A stretch of 64,000 bases of DNA from Tistrella mobilis (GCF_041468085.1 NZ_CP121017.1:4685501-4749500), one strand, 5' to 3'; shown: positions 50,462 through 60,629, counted from the stretch's first letter. Numbers and translations are program-made. The notes: generated from the letters alone by a model not told the origin.

Positions 50462-51211
50462 CCGGATCTCCAGCAAGCGTCATCGGGACGATGTTCGCGC
50501 CCTGTTCACGTCCCGTTCACGGCTGTGGATAACCCGGAATCACGGGGGCCGAACGGGGTCGGACGTCGGGCGCTCATATTGCGTCACCGCTCTTCATCTG
50601 TCATCCGCCGAGCCGTCTCCATGTGGGCCGAACAGGACCGGTGGTGCCGGCAGAGTGAGGACGGCAGCCGGGCGGCGTGAAGTTTTCCACGTTATCCACG
50701 ACATTATCCCCCGAGACTCCGCACGAGACTCCGGAGTTATCCACCCATGCCCCCGACCGATGGCCCGGGATCGTCCACATGGGGGCTTTTCTGTGGATGG
50801 TTTGTGAATGGGTGGGGATCCCCGATATCCACAGGCACCCTCTATCCTCTACAACCTTTCTATCCCGAATCCCCTACCTTCTGTAGATGGGGGCTTGTCC
50901 ACAGGGCGAGAGAACTGCAGTCTGTGCCCGGAACATGCGGTTCGCATGGTTCGAATGAAAGCCGGAGCGCAACACGGTTGCGCAGCCGAACGGGTAGCTT
51001 TTGCCCTCATCGGCCGTTGCCGAAACGGCAACGGCATGCCGGTCCAGCAACACCAGGGACATTCGGTCGCGGCCGAAAACGAAAATCCGCCGCGGACTCC
51101 GCTGGAATCGAATCCGCCGAACGGGCATGATCCGCGGCACCGGCGGCAGGGCCGGCCGACCGTCTTTGCCGACGCGGCCGTCTGCCTGCCAGAGATCCGA
51201 GGACCGCATCG
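50462..51211. other. Chromosomal replication origin (oriC) with DnaA boxes
   Basis: This 750-base gene-free space lies between ppsR and hemE, the conserved origin position in alphaproteobacteria. DnaA-box matches to TTATCCACA are: 50524-50532 (perfect, minus), 50683-50691 and 50692-50700 (adjacent), 50737-50745, 50825-50833 and 50895-50903 (each one mismatch). Weaker ones lie at 50704, 50771 and 50792. GANTC sites occur at 50537, 50715, 50727 and 50867, and twice near 51102-51112. A pyrimidine-rich stretch (50838-50880, TCTATCC/CTACAACC) may be the unwinding element. No real gene is seen in it. Confidence 0.85.
51013..51035 (+). promoter_or_regulatory. Hairpin in the hemE leader / origin right end
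   Basis: GCCGTTGCCG - AAA - CGGCAACGGC is a perfect 10-bp stem with a three-base loop, about 175 bases before hemE. It could shape the hemE leader RNA or act in the origin. There is no T run, so it is not an obvious terminator. Confidence 0.5.
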
Positions 51212-52264
51212 ATGACCGAGACCACCAAGCCGCTGCTCGCAGCCCTCAAAGGCGGGCATCCGGACCGGACCCCGATCTGGCTGATGCGTCAGGCCGGCCG
51301 CTATCTGCCGGAATATCGCGAGCTCAGGGCGCGCTCGAAGGGTTTCCTCGATCTCTGCTACAGCCCGGATCTCGCCACTGAAGTGACCCTTCAGCCGCTG
51401 CGCCGCTTCGATCTGGATGCGGCGATTCTGTTCTCCGACATTCTGGTCGTGCCGCACGGGCTGGGCCAGAAGGTCTGGTTCGCAGAAGGCGAGGGGCCGC
51501 GGCTGGAACCGATCCGCGATGCGGCGGGGCTCGCCGCCCTCGATCCCGAACGGGTCACGTCTTTTCTGGCGCCGGTCTACGAGACCGCGGCACGGGTGCG
51601 GGCGGCCCTGCCCGACGGCCGGGCATTGATCGGTTTTGCCGGCGCCCCCTGGACCATCGCGACCTATATGGTCGAAGGCGGTTCCAGCAAGGATTTCCTG
51701 AACACCAAGCGCTGGGCCTATGGTGACCCGGATGGCTTTCAGCTGTTGATCGACCTGATCGTCGATGCGACCGTCCGTCACCTGGAGGCGCAGATCGCGG
51801 CGGGTGCCGAGGCGGTACAGATCTTCGACAGCTGGGCCGGCGCGCTGGATGAAGACGCGTTCGAGCGCTGGACGATCACCCCGATCCGTACCATTGCCAG
51901 CCGGATCCGCGCCCGGCATCCCGATCTGCCGATCATCGGCTTTCCGAACCGCGCCGGCACGCTATATGAGCATTTTGTCCGGAATGCCGGTGTCGATGCG
52001 GTCAGCGTCGACCCGACCTGGAGCGTGGAGGCGATTGCCACCCGTCTCCGGCCGCATGTCGCGGTTCAGGGCAATCTCGATCCGGGCCGTCTGGTCGCGG
52101 GCGGGCCGGATCTCACCCGCCGGGTGCGGAAGATATGTGACCGGCTGGCGCCTATGGGCGGCTTCGTCTTCAATCTCGGCCATGGCGTCCTGCCGCCGAC
52201 CGATCCCGGCCATGTCGCCCAGGTGATCGCAGCAGTGCGCGAGGCCGATGCCGCGAGAGTCTGA
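51212..52264 (+). CDS. hemE: Uroporphyrinogen decarboxylase
   Basis: This 350-residue enzyme decarboxylates uroporphyrinogen III to coproporphyrinogen III. Signatures are TPIWLMRQAGRYLPEYRELRA, AILFSDILVVPHGLG, GFAGAPWTIATYMVEGGSSKDF and IQIFDSW-type EAVQIFDSWAGAL. VQGNLDPGRLVAGG and NLGHGVLPPTDPGHV are near the end. It is the right flank of oriC and starts the hemE-hemH-hemJ-rho group on the leading strand. Confidence 0.97.
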   Translation: MTETTKPLLAALKGGHPDRTPIWLMRQAGRYLPEYRELRARSKGFLDLCYSPDLATEVTLQPLRRFDLDAAILFSDILVVPHGLGQKVWFAEGEGPRLEPIRDAAGLAALDPERVTSFLAPVYETAARVRAALPDGRALIGFAGAPWTIATYMVEGGSSKDFLNTKRWAYGDPDGFQLLIDLIVDATVRHLEAQIAAGAEAVQIFDSWAGALDEDAFERWTITPIRTIASRIRARHPDLPIIGFPNRAGTLYEHFVRNAGVDAVSVDPTWSVEAIATRLRPHVAVQGNLDPGRLVAGGPDLTRRVRKICDRLAPMGGFVFNLGHGVLPPTDPGHVAQVIAAVREADAARV

Positions 52265-52272
52265 GTCAGGTT

Positions 52273-53364
52273 ATGATCAAGGAACGTGACTATAAAGAAA
52301 CGGGACGAATTGCTGTCCTGTTGTTCAATCTCGGCGGACCCGACGGGCCGGATGCCGTTCAGCCGTTCCTGTTCAACCTGTTCTTCGATCCGGCGATCAT
52401 CTCTCTGCCCTTGCCGCTGCGCTGGGCGATCGCAAAGCTGATCAGTACCCGCCGCGCCCCCTTCGCCCGGGAAAATTATGCGCTGATGGGCGGCGGCTCG
52501 CCGCTTCTGCCGGAAACCTTGAGCCAGGCCCGGGCGCTGGAAGCCGAGCTTGAGGGCCGCGGGCTGACCGTCCGGGCCTGGCCGGTCATGCGCTACTGGC
52601 ATCCCTTCGCGCCGGAGGTGGTGGCCGAGGTGAAGGCCTGGGCGCCCGACCGGATCATCGCCCTGCCGCTCTATCCGCAGTTCTCCACCTCGACCAGCGC
52701 CTCGTCGCTCAAGGACTGGGACCGGGCTGCCCGCAAGGCCGGGCTCAGGGCGCCGACTTCGACCGTCTGCTGCTGGCCGGTCGAGCCCGGTCTGGTCGAG
52801 GCGCATGCGAGCCTGATCGTGGAGCGCTGGCGCCAGGCAGAGGCAGAGGCGCCGGGCCGGCCGATGCGCATCCTGCTGTCGGCCCACGGCCTGCCGAAGA
52901 AGATCATCGAGCGGGGCGATCCCTATCAGTGGCAGGTGGAGCAGAGCTGTGCCGCGGTGATGGAACGGGTGGCGGCCCTGCTTGGCCGGCCGCTCGATAC
53001 CATCGACTGGCAGGTCTGCTATCAAAGCCGGGTCGGGCCGCTGGAATGGATCGGGCCGTCGACCGATGCCGAAGTCGAGCGGGCAGGGCAGGACGGGCGC
53101 GGCCTGATCCTGGTGCCGATCGCCTTCGTCTCGGAACATGTCGAGACCCTGGTCGAGCTGGACGTCGAATACCGTCATCTGGCCGAAAAATCCGGGGCCT
53201 TGCCCTATCTGCGGGTACCGACCCCCACCACCCATCCGGCCTTCATCCGTGGCCTGGGTGATCTGGTGATCCAGGCGGCAGGGCGCGAGGGCGTGGCGCC
53301 TGATGCCGCCGGCCCGTCCTGTCCGGCGGGCTTCGGCCGCTGCGCCTGTCGCGCCGGCACCTGA
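52273..53364 (+). CDS. hemH: Ferrochelatase
   Basis: This 363-residue enzyme inserts Fe(II) into protoporphyrin IX. It has IAVLLFNLGGPDGPDAVQPFLFNLF, VMRYWHPFAPEVVAEVKAW, LPLYPQFSTSTSASSLKDW and LLSAHGLPKKIIERGDPY with the catalytic His. SRVGPLEWIGPSTDAEV and PIAFVSEHVETLVELDVEY follow. The C-terminus SCPAGFGRCACRAGT carries three Cys residues that resemble the [2Fe-2S] site of some bacterial ferrochelatases. It starts eight bases after hemE and is presumably membrane-associated. Confidence 0.95.
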   Translation: MIKERDYKETGRIAVLLFNLGGPDGPDAVQPFLFNLFFDPAIISLPLPLRWAIAKLISTRRAPFARENYALMGGGSPLLPETLSQARALEAELEGRGLTVRAWPVMRYWHPFAPEVVAEVKAWAPDRIIALPLYPQFSTSTSASSLKDWDRAARKAGLRAPTSTVCCWPVEPGLVEAHASLIVERWRQAEAEAPGRPMRILLSAHGLPKKIIERGDPYQWQVEQSCAAVMERVAALLGRPLDTIDWQVCYQSRVGPLEWIGPSTDAEVERAGQDGRGLILVPIAFVSEHVETLVELDVEYRHLAEKSGALPYLRVPTPTTHPAFIRGLGDLVIQAAGREGVAPDAAGPSCPAGFGRCACRAGT

Positions 53365-53405
53365 CGCATCCGCATCCAGCCATCCGAGACGAGGCAGCCA
53401 ATCCC

Positions 53406-53852
53406 ATGATCGACGCATTCGCCGGCGCCTATCCCTGGTTCAAGGCCCTGCATGTGATCTCGGTGATCGCCTGGATGGCCGGGATGTTCTATCTGCCGCG
53501 GCTGTTCGTCTATCATGCCGATGCCGCACCAGGCTCCGAGCTGTCCGAGCGTTTCAAGGTGATGGAGCGCCGGTTGCTGAAGGCGATCATCAATCCGGCG
53601 ATGGTCGCCACCTGGCTGTTCGGCATCCTGATCCTGACCACCGGGGCGGTGTCGCTGTCCGAAGGCTGGCTGCATGCCAAGATCGCCCTGGTGCTGATTA
53701 TGTCGGGCATGCATGGCGCGTTCAGCGCCTGGCGCCGGGCCTTTGCCGAGGATCGCAACCGCCATTCCACGCGCTTCTATCGCTGGATGAACGAAGTGCC
53801 GACGGTGCTGATGATCGGCATCGTGATCCTGGTGATCGTGAAGCCGTTCTGA
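53406..53852 (+). CDS. hemJ: Protoporphyrinogen oxidase HemJ
   Basis: This 148-residue integral membrane protein of four helices oxidises protoporphyrinogen IX before ferrochelatase. FKALHVISVIAWMAGMFYLPRLFVYH holds the conserved His and Arg. EGWLHAKIALVLIMSGMHGAFSAWRRAF and KTHRFYRWMNEVPTVLMIGIVILV-like elements (here TRFYRWMNEVPTVLMIGIVILVIVKPF) complete the UPF0093 pattern. It follows hemH after 41 bases in a haem-end-steps cluster. Confidence 0.95.
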   Translation: MIDAFAGAYPWFKALHVISVIAWMAGMFYLPRLFVYHADAAPGSELSERFKVMERRLLKAIINPAMVATWLFGILILTTGAVSLSEGWLHAKIALVLIMSGMHGAFSAWRRAFAEDRNRHSTRFYRWMNEVPTVLMIGIVILVIVKPF

Positions 53853-54536
53853 TCCGGCCCAACCGGCGGCACCCGCCCCGATCGCGGGGGAAGAGGGCGT
53901 GACAATTGCACGATTTCGCCGGAAATCGACCAAGGTCGTATCGTTTTCCGGCGTATCGGGTTTGACAGCGGCCATGCGACGCGCTAACTGATTAGGCATC
54001 GGCACGGTTGACGTGTCGGTGAAGCCGGTAGCGCGACGTTCGTCCCATGCCTGCGGCATGCCGGGACGGAACGGACAGACGAACGTCGCCGGGCGACATG
54101 CTTCACCCGTTACCACCCGCGCCGCCACATTGGCCGGGCGGTGGGTCTTCAGGGATCGCAGTCGCGGGTACCGGTGCGGGTCGCCAGGCTGTCAACGCCG
54201 ACGCGGTCTTTCAGTCCTCTCCTCGTCGATCGAACCCCTTCAGGACCACATCCCTTTCCGGAACCGAGCCGGGCCGTTACCGGTTCGTGATCGACGTCGG
54301 TGATCATCGACGTCTCCGCACACATGGCTTGTGTCCGGCCGGCGCCCTGCCGGCCTGTTCTGGATGGCCGGTCAATCCCGGGTGGTTCGATACGACCATT
54401 CGATACACAACGTGCTGCCCGTCTGCCGGGCCCGCGCAAAACAGGTGAGCCAGGCTTTGACCCGGCTTCGTCGTTGAACGGGATCCTGCCATTCCGGCGT
54501 TCCCCGTCCGTCGACCCCCGATCGGAAATCCATCGC
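53853..54536 (+). promoter_or_regulatory. Long rho leader with promoter and structured RNA
   Basis: This 684-base gap between hemJ and rho contains no credible gene. A perfect -35 TTGACA at 53962 is followed after 17 bases by TAACTG, a weak -10, so transcription may start near 54000. An 11-bp long-range stem (GCGACGTTCGT at 54033-54043 with ACGAACGTCGC at 54079-54089) encloses smaller stems. A leader of about 540 bases is consistent with autogenous control of rho. A plus-strand open frame joined to rho from 54300 exists, but its residues are not Rho-like. Confidence 0.55.
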
Positions 54537-55796
54537 ATGAACCTTCAGGAACTGAAGACGAAAACCCCGGCGGAGCTGCTCCAGTACGCCGAGACCCTGG
54601 GCGTCGAGAACGCCGGCACGCTGCGCAAGCAGGATCTGCTGTTTGCGATCCTGAAGCAGTCGGCCGAACAGAATGTCGCCATCCATGGCGGCGGCGTGCT
54701 CGAAGTGCTCCAGGATGGTTTCGGCTTCCTGCGGGCGCCCGAGAGCAACTATCTGGCGGGGCCGGACGACATTTATGTCAGCCCCCAGCAGATCCGCCGT
54801 TTCGGCCTGAAGACCGGTGATACCGTCGACGGTCAGATCCGGGCCCCCAAAGAGGGCGAGCGCTATTTCGCGCTGCTCAAGGTCAACAGCATCAATTTCG
54901 ACGTGCCGGACAATGCCCGGCACAAGGTCAATTTCGATGATCTGACGCCGCTCTATCCCAATCAGCGGCTGAATCTGGAACTCTCGGACCCGTCGAAGAA
55001 GACCACCACCGCCAGCCGGGTGATCGATCTGGTGGCGCCTTTCGGCAAGGGCCAGCGCGCGCTGATCGTGGCGCCGCCGCGTACCGGTAAGACGGTTCTG
55101 CTTCAGAACATCGCCCATGCGATCGCCACCAACCACCCCGAGTGCTATCTGATCGTCCTGCTGATCGACGAGCGCCCGGAAGAGGTCACCGACATGATCC
55201 GGTCGGTGAAGGGGGAGGTGATCAGCTCGACCTTCGACGAGCCGGCCTCGCGTCATGTCCAGGTCGCCGAGATGGTGATCGAGAAGGCCAAGCGTCTGGT
55301 CGAGCACAAGCGCGATGTCGTCATCCTGCTCGACTCGGTCACCCGCCTTGCACGCGCCTACAACACCGTGGTGCCGTCGTCGGGTAAGGTGCTGACCGGC
55401 GGTGTCGATGCCAATGCCCTGCAGCGCCCGAAGCGCTTCTTCGGTGCCGCCCGCAACATCGAAGAGGGCGGGTCGCTGACCATCATCGCCACCGCGCTGA
55501 TCGATACCGGTTCGCGCATGGACGAGGTGATCTTCGAAGAGTTCAAGGGCACCGGCAATTCCGAGCTGATCCTGGACCGCAAGCTGGCCGACAAGCGTAC
55601 CTTCCCGGCGATCGATATCGGCAAGTCGGGTACCCGCAAAGAAGAGCTGCTGGTCGATCGCGGCACGCTGTCGAAGATGTGGGTGCTGCGCCGCGTGCTC
55701 ATGCCCATGGGCACGATCGATGCCATGGACTTCCTGCTCGACAAGCTCAAGCACACCAAGAGCAATGCCGATTTCTTCGATTCCATGAACAGCTGA
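54537..55796 (+). CDS. rho: Transcription termination factor Rho
   Basis: This 419-residue hexameric RNA helicase ends transcription. The N-terminal domain is [37 protein letters not shown]. The RNA-binding cold-shock fold is [39 protein letters not shown]. Walker [14 protein letters not shown], Walker [17 protein letters not shown] and the Q-loop region [29 protein letters not shown] follow. ATG 54537 gives the standard start. A terminator flanked by two parS sites follows. It is the last of the hemE-rho group. Confidence 0.98.
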   Translation: MNLQELKTKTPAELLQYAETLGVENAGTLRKQDLLFAILKQSAEQNVAIHGGGVLEVLQDGFGFLRAPESNYLAGPDDIYVSPQQIRRFGLKTGDTVDGQIRAPKEGERYFALLKVNSINFDVPDNARHKVNFDDLTPLYPNQRLNLELSDPSKKTTTASRVIDLVAPFGKGQRALIVAPPRTGKTVLLQNIAHAIATNHPECYLIVLLIDERPEEVTDMIRSVKGEVISSTFDEPASRHVQVAEMVIEKAKRLVEHKRDVVILLDSVTRLARAYNTVVPSSGKVLTGGVDANALQRPKRFFGAARNIEEGGSLTIIATALIDTGSRMDEVIFEEFKGTGNSELILDRKLADKRTFPAIDIGKSGTRKEELLVDRGTLSKMWVLRRVLMPMGTIDAMDFLLDKLKHTKSNADFFDSMNS

Positions 55797-55803
55797 CCGC
55801 CGC

Positions 55804-55819
55804 TGTTCCACGTGGAACG
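55804..55819. other. parS-like site 1 (ParB binding)
   Basis: TGTTCCACGTGGAACG lies eight bases after the rho stop. Its centre GTTCCACGTGGAAC is a perfect 14-bp palindrome matching the bacterial parS consensus TGTTNCACGTGAAACA apart from one or two bases. Such sites load ParB and segregate the origin region. Confidence 0.85.
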
Positions 55820-55828
55820 CCGTATGAA

Positions 55829-55864
55829 AAAGGCCGCCGCCCCAGGGATGGGACGGCGGCCTTT
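55829..55864 (+). terminator. Rho-independent terminator after rho
   Basis: AAAGGCCGCCG and CGGCGGCCTTT form an 11-bp stem with a 14-base loop, followed by CTCG. The run of A on the left and T on the right makes it usable on both strands. It lies between two parS-like sites. Confidence 0.8.
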
Positions 55865-55872
55865 CTCGTCTG

Positions 55873-55888
55873 TGTTCCACGTGGAACG
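55873..55888. other. parS-like site 2 (ParB binding)
   Basis: TGTTCCACGTGGAACG is identical to the site at 55804-55819, 69 bases further on, on the other side of the rho terminator. The pair is about 5 kb from oriC, a usual distance for parS. Confidence 0.85.
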
Positions 55889-55914
55889 ATATGGTCGCCC
55901 GATCCCCGGGGCGC

Positions 55915-56889
55915 TCAGGGCAGCAGTACGGTGGCGCCCGTGGTGGCGCGGGCCTCCAGATCGCGATGGGCCTGGGCGGCTTCGGCCAGCGGATAGGTAC
56001 GGGCGGCACCGACCTTGACCTTGCCCGAGCCGACCACGTCGAACAGATCTTTCGCCGTGGCGCGCAGCTCTTCCTTGGTCGAGGTGTAGTGGAAGAGGGA
56101 GGGGCGGGTGACATAAAGGCCGCCGCGCTGGTTCAGCACCACCAGATCCACCGGGCCGACGGGGCCGGAGGACTGGCCGAAGCTCACCATATAGCCGCGC
56201 GGCTGCAGGCAGTCGAGCGAGGCCATGAAGGTGTCCTTGCCGACCGAGTCATAGACCACCGGCACGCCCTTGCCGCCGGTCAGCTCCTTCACCCGGGCCA
56301 CCAGATCTTCCTCGCGATAGAGGATCGGGTGGTCGCAGCCATGGGCACGGGCCAGCTCCGCCTTCTCGGGCGAACCGACGGTGCCGATGACGGTGGCGCC
56401 CAGCGCCTTGGCCCACTGGCAGGCGATCAGGCCGACACCGCCGGCGGCGGCATGGATCAGGATCGTCTGGCCGGCCTGGACCGGGAAGGTGCGGCGCAGC
56501 AGATACTGCGCGGTCATGCCCTTCAGCATCATCGAGGCGGCGGTCTGGTCGTCGATGGCGTCCGGCACCGGCACAACCCGGTCGGCTGGCATCAGCCGCT
56601 CTTCCGAATAGCTGCCCATCGGGCCGCTGGCATAGGCGACGCGGTCGCCGGGCTTCAGATCATCGACGCCGTCACCGACCGAGACCACCACGCCGGCGCC
56701 TTCCATGCCCAGGATCGCGGGCAGCGGGGCAGGGTAGAGACCGGTGCGGAAATAGACGTCGATGAAGTTCAGGCCGATCGCCGTGTGACGGATACGGATC
56801 TGGCCGGGCCCGGGTTCACCGACCTCGACCTCGACAAAGTCCATCACCTCGGGGCCGCCGGTCCGTTCGATCCGGATCGCCTTCACCAT
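55915..56889 (-). CDS. Zinc-independent quinone oxidoreductase (Qor-type)
   Basis: This 324-residue MDR-superfamily enzyme has a GroES-like N-domain ([37 protein letters not shown]). Rossmann motif [34 protein letters not shown] and [30 protein letters not shown] follow. No structural-zinc Cys cluster is present, as in NADPH:quinone reductase. It reduces quinones or alkenals using NADPH. ATG 56889 starts at [15 protein letters not shown]. It is transcribed toward rho. Confidence 0.9.
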   Translation of the reverse strand: MVKAIRIERTGGPEVMDFVEVEVGEPGPGQIRIRHTAIGLNFIDVYFRTGLYPAPLPAILGMEGAGVVVSVGDGVDDLKPGDRVAYASGPMGSYSEERLMPADRVVPVPDAIDDQTAASMMLKGMTAQYLLRRTFPVQAGQTILIHAAAGGVGLIACQWAKALGATVIGTVGSPEKAELARAHGCDHPILYREEDLVARVKELTGGKGVPVVYDSVGKDTFMASLDCLQPRGYMVSFGQSSGPVGPVDLVVLNQRGGLYVTRPSLFHYTSTKEELRATAKDLFDVVGSGKVKVGAARTYPLAEAAQAHRDLEARATTGATVLLP

Positions 56890-57082
56890 CGGGTGTCTCC
56901 TCCATATGGGGCACGTCTCTGGGGACGCAGGGGTGTTTCGGTTCCCGATGATCGGCGAGGCCGGGCGATCGTGCAATGCTCCTGCCGGATCCGTCGCCGG
57001 AACGGCCTGTTTCCGCCGCGACAAAAGAAAGGGGACAGCCCATCCGGACCGTCCCCCTCTGTCTGCATCATGCCGTCGTCTG

Positions 57083-57769
57083 TCAGGCGATCGTGTTCTT
57101 CAGGAAGGCGAGGGTGCGGTCATCGGCCGTCAGCGCCGCGTCCTGCACGAAATTGGCACCACCCGGGCGGGCAAAGGCGTGGTTGCAGCCTTCGTAGACA
57201 TGCAGCTCCACCTTCGGGTTGTCGGCCAGCGCCGACTTGATCTTCTCCTGCGACTCCGGCGGCACGAAATCATCCTTGGCCGCGACATGCATCAGCAGCT
57301 TGCCGCCGATCGACGCCGCTTCGCCGAGATTGTCGTCCAGCGCCACGCCGTAATAGCTGACGGCCGCATCGATATTGGTGCGCGCCGCGGTCAGGAAGGC
57401 CAGACGGCCGCCCAGGCACCAGCCGATGGCGCCGACCTTGCCGGTGCTGCTCTGGCCGCGGATGTAATCCACCGTCGCGGCGATGTCCTCGACGCCCTTG
57501 TCCGCGTCGAAGCCCTGGAACAGCTGGAAGGCTTTCTGCCAGTCGGCCTCGCTCTGATCGGTGATCATCACGCCCGGCTCCTGCCGCCAGAACAGGTCGG
57601 GGACGATGACGGTGAAGCCCTTGGCGGCGAAGCAGTCCGCCTGATAGCGCATCAGGTGGTTGACGCCGAAGATCTCCTGAATCAGCACCAGCGCCGGGCC
57701 GCTGCCGCCCTGTGCTGTCGCCAGATATGCGTCAAACGTACCGCCATCCCTGGCGGTGATCTGCACCAT
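57083..57769 (-). CDS. Dienelactone hydrolase family protein
   Basis: This 228-residue alpha/beta hydrolase has the cysteine nucleophile Cys118 in GAIGWCLGGRLAF. The Asp is in HVAAKDDFVPPESQ and the catalytic His in YEGCNHAFARPGGANF. LVLIQEIFGVNHLMRYQADCFAAKGFTVIVPDLFWRQEPG is typical of carboxymethylenebutenolidase-like proteins. The real substrate is unknown. ATG 57769 begins right at VQITARDGGTFDAYLA; the frame runs on upstream but overlaps ogt in another frame. Confidence 0.9.
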   Translation of the reverse strand: MVQITARDGGTFDAYLATAQGGSGPALVLIQEIFGVNHLMRYQADCFAAKGFTVIVPDLFWRQEPGVMITDQSEADWQKAFQLFQGFDADKGVEDIAATVDYIRGQSSTGKVGAIGWCLGGRLAFLTAARTNIDAAVSYYGVALDDNLGEAASIGGKLLMHVAAKDDFVPPESQEKIKSALADNPKVELHVYEGCNHAFARPGGANFVQDAALTADDRTLAFLKNTIA

Positions 57770-57878
57770 GCTGCCCACTGTTCGGCCCCTTTGCTTGTCT
57801 GGTCGGGATGCGGAAAGAACGGCCCGGCGCCAGGTTTCCGTGGGGCAGCCTGCTTTCCGGTGTGCGGAACACAAGGCG

Positions 57879-58457
57879 TCACAGAAGCCGCGGCTGCCGT
57901 TCCGGCGTCCGGGCCCGCTCAAGGTGAAGCAGAAACCGTTTGGTGTCAACGCCACCCCGTGCAGAGAAACCTCCGATTGAATGACCACCCCCCACCACCC
58001 GGTGGCAGGGGATGACGATCGGGATCGGATTGGCGCCACAGGCGCCGCCGACGGCACGGGCCACCGAGCCGACCCGGCGGGCCATATCGCCATAGGTTTC
58101 CGTCTCACCATATGGAATATCCAGCATCGCGGTCCAGACCGCGCGCCTGAATTCGGTACCGGCGGGGGCGAGCGGCAGATCGAACCGGTCCAGTTCACCC
58201 GCGAAATACCGCCGGAGCTGGGCCTCGGTCTCGTCCAGAATGCGGGCTGCCTGCGGGCCGGCCTCTGCGGCCAGCATGGCCTCTGCGACATCGGCCGGAT
58301 CGATCCAGTCCAGCGCCAGCAGCGCGTCGTCACCGGCCGCCAGGCGGATCGGCCCCAGCGGGGTATCGGCGATCAGCCGGGTTCCGACGGCACGGGTTCC
58401 CGTCGTGCGGGAGATGGCATTGCGGATGCGGGCACCTGGCGGCGTGGATGTCATCAT
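57879..58457 (-). CDS. ogt: Methylated-DNA-protein-cysteine methyltransferase
   Basis: This 192-residue suicide repair protein removes O6-alkyl groups from guanine. The active-site Cys151 is in [33 protein letters not shown]. The helix-turn-helix [28 protein letters not shown] precedes it. The N-terminal RNase H-like half ([18 protein letters not shown]) is present, so it is a complete Ogt. ATG 58457 overlaps the YyaL gene stop by four bases. It is probably translationally coupled to that gene. Confidence 0.93.
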   Translation of the reverse strand: MMTSTPPGARIRNAISRTTGTRAVGTRLIADTPLGPIRLAAGDDALLALDWIDPADVAEAMLAAEAGPQAARILDETEAQLRRYFAGELDRFDLPLAPAGTEFRRAVWTAMLDIPYGETETYGDMARRVGSVARAVGGACGANPIPIVIPCHRVVGGGHSIGGFSARGGVDTKRFLLHLERARTPERQPRLL

Positions 58458-60499
58458 CGGGCAGGCTCCGGAGCAAGGGCGGCGGCCAGTGCCGCGGGAT
58501 CGTGCAGCGGCAGCCCGCAGCGCGGGCCCCGGCAATGATAGGCCGTGACCCGCCCGCCCGCCATGCCCTTGCCGGCAGCCGGATGTCCGGCGGGCAGGGG
58601 GGTGTCGGGATCGATCTGCCGCAGATCCAGCAGCGGCCGGCCGCTTGCCGCCGCGGTGCGGAGCAGGGCGCGGGTCGCCATGTCGCCCGCGGGGCCCACC
58701 ACCACCACCTGATCCGCGGCATTGAGCAGCAGGGCGGCGACCATCAGCGACGCCACCCCGAACGGATTGCCGTCCACCTCGGCGCCGAAGGCCGCGATCG
58801 TTGCGCGCGCCGCCTCGGCATAGGCCGGATTGCCGGTGGCGAGTGCCAGCCGGGCCAGGGCCTGGGCCATCAGTCCGTTGCCCGAGGGCTGGGCCGTATC
58901 CGTGCCGGGGCGGCTGCGTACCGGCAGCACCTCGGCATCATCGGCCGTCATGTGCCAGCCGCCGCCCTCGGCCATGTGATGCCGCATCACCACCTCCGCC
59001 CAGCCTTCCGCCCGGGGCAGGCGTGCGGTGCCGCCCTCTGCCCGGTCCAGCGCCAGAGCCGCCAGAATCATTGCCGCATGATCGTCCAGCAGCCCCGGCC
59101 AGACCAGCCGTCCGGCCCGTGCCGCATGGCCCAGCCGGCCGTTGCGGTCATGGCTTGCCACCACCGCATCGAAGGCGCGGGCGGCCCGTGCCACCTGGTC
59201 CGGCCGGTCGAAGATCATGCCGGCTTCGGCGAGGCCCGCGATCATCAGCCCGTTCCAGTCGGCCAGCACCTTGTCGTCGCGGCCCGGATGGCTGCGCGAC
59301 CAGCGCCGCTCGTGCAGCCGTGCCGCCATCGCCTCAAGCCGCGCCTCGTCCTCGCCGCTCAGCGGGTCGGGATGCGCCAGCCGGTTGGGGATGGCGCGGC
59401 CCTCGAAATTGCCGCCCGGCCGGATGTCGTAGACCCGGCCGAAGAGGGCGGCGTCGTCCGCGCCCAGAACCGCCGCGATCTCCTCGGCCGTCCAGAGGTA
59501 ATAGAGGCCTTCTTCGCCCTCGCTGTCGGCATCCAGGCTGCTTGCAAAGGCGCCGTCGCCGGCATCCATCTGACGCGCCAGCCAGGCCATGATGCCGGCT
59601 GCGGCATCGGCGAAAACCCTGGCATGGGGCTCCGTTCTGGCTCTTGCCCAGGCACGGGCGTAGAGCGGCAGCAGCTGGGCGTTGTCGATCAGCATCTTCT
59701 CGAAATGCGGCACCAGCCAGTCGGCGTCGACCGAATAGCGGGCGAAGCCGCCGCCCAGATGGTCGTGAATGCCGCCCGCGGCCATGCGGCGCAGCGTCCG
59801 GTCCAGCGCCGCGCCCGCGGCCTCGGCCCGGGAGCTGCCATCCGCCGCTATGGCGTCGAACAGGGCGAGCAGGGGAGCGTTCGGAAATTTCGGTGCGCCG
59901 CGCACACCACCACGCTCCGGGTCGAACACCCCGGCGATCCGGGCAGCCGCACCGGCCACCGTATCGGGCGAGGGCACGGGGCCGGGATGTCGGGCTGCCA
60001 GCCGGCCCAGCCGGGCGCCGATCGCCGATGCGTTGTGGCGGACGTCCTCGGCCTGATCGTGATATATTGTGGAGATCTGCCTGAGCATGTCACGAAAGGC
60101 GGGAAGACCGTGGCGAGGCTCGGGCGGGAAATAGGTGCCGCCCCAGAAGGGCGCACCATCGGGTGTGAGGAACATGGTGAGTGGCCAGCCCCCCGGCTGG
60201 CCGAGGGCCTGAAGAGCGGCCATGTATACGTCGTCGACATCAGGTCGTTCTTCGCGATCGACCTTCACGTTGACGAACAGCCGGTTCATGACGGCGGCGG
60301 TCTCAGGGTTCTCGAAGCTCTCATGGGCCATCACATGGCACCAATGGCAGGCGGCGTAGCCGATCGACAGCAGGATCGGCCGGTTCTCCGCCCTGGCGCG
60401 CGCGAAGGCCTCCGGGCCCCAGGGCAGCCAGTCCACCGGATTGTCCTTATGCTGAAGGAGGTACGGGCTGACTTCCCTGTGGAGTGAGTTTCCGGACAT
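58454..60499 (-). CDS. YyaL/DUF255 thioredoxin-fold protein
   Basis: This 681-residue protein has an N-terminal thioredoxin-like domain with [49 protein letters not shown] (Cys51 and Cys54). A six-hairpin glycosidase-like (alpha/alpha)6 domain follows ([10 protein letters not shown]..., [16 protein letters not shown]). It belongs to the SPATA20/YyaL family, whose function is not settled. [19 protein letters not shown] and [31 protein letters not shown] are the family signature. It overlaps ogt by four bases. Confidence 0.93.
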   Translation of the reverse strand: MSGNSLHREVSPYLLQHKDNPVDWLPWGPEAFARARAENRPILLSIGYAACHWCHVMAHESFENPETAAVMNRLFVNVKVDREERPDVDDVYMAALQALGQPGGWPLTMFLTPDGAPFWGGTYFPPEPRHGLPAFRDMLRQISTIYHDQAEDVRHNASAIGARLGRLAARHPGPVPSPDTVAGAAARIAGVFDPERGGVRGAPKFPNAPLLALFDAIAADGSSRAEAAGAALDRTLRRMAAGGIHDHLGGGFARYSVDADWLVPHFEKMLIDNAQLLPLYARAWARARTEPHARVFADAAAGIMAWLARQMDAGDGAFASSLDADSEGEEGLYYLWTAEEIAAVLGADDAALFGRVYDIRPGGNFEGRAIPNRLAHPDPLSGEDEARLEAMAARLHERRWSRSHPGRDDKVLADWNGLMIAGLAEAGMIFDRPDQVARAARAFDAVVASHDRNGRLGHAARAGRLVWPGLLDDHAAMILAALALDRAEGGTARLPRAEGWAEVVMRHHMAEGGGWHMTADDAEVLPVRSRPGTDTAQPSGNGLMAQALARLALATGNPAYAEAARATIAAFGAEVDGNPFGVASLMVAALLLNAADQVVVVGPAGDMATRALLRTAAASGRPLLDLRQIDPDTPLPAGHPAAGKGMAGGRVTAYHCRGPRCGLPLHDPAALAAALAPEPAR

Positions 60500-60629
60500 C
60501 TTTTAAACCCGAGAGTGTGTTGGCGCTTGCAATCGGTGCGGGGATCGCGGACTGTCCAGGGTACGTGGCGTCAGTGGCGACCATCGGCAAGCGCAGACGA
60601 GCCAAAGCAAAGATCAGGGAATCTGCCCG

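Noticed and set aside
54300-54536. N-terminal extension of Rho
   Set aside because: The 79 extra residues are not Rho-like; the standard start is at 54537.
58448-60487. Plus-strand open frame of 679 codons
   Set aside because: It is antisense to the YyaL gene, rich in Arg/Gly/His and without family motifs; long antisense frames are expected in GC-rich DNA.
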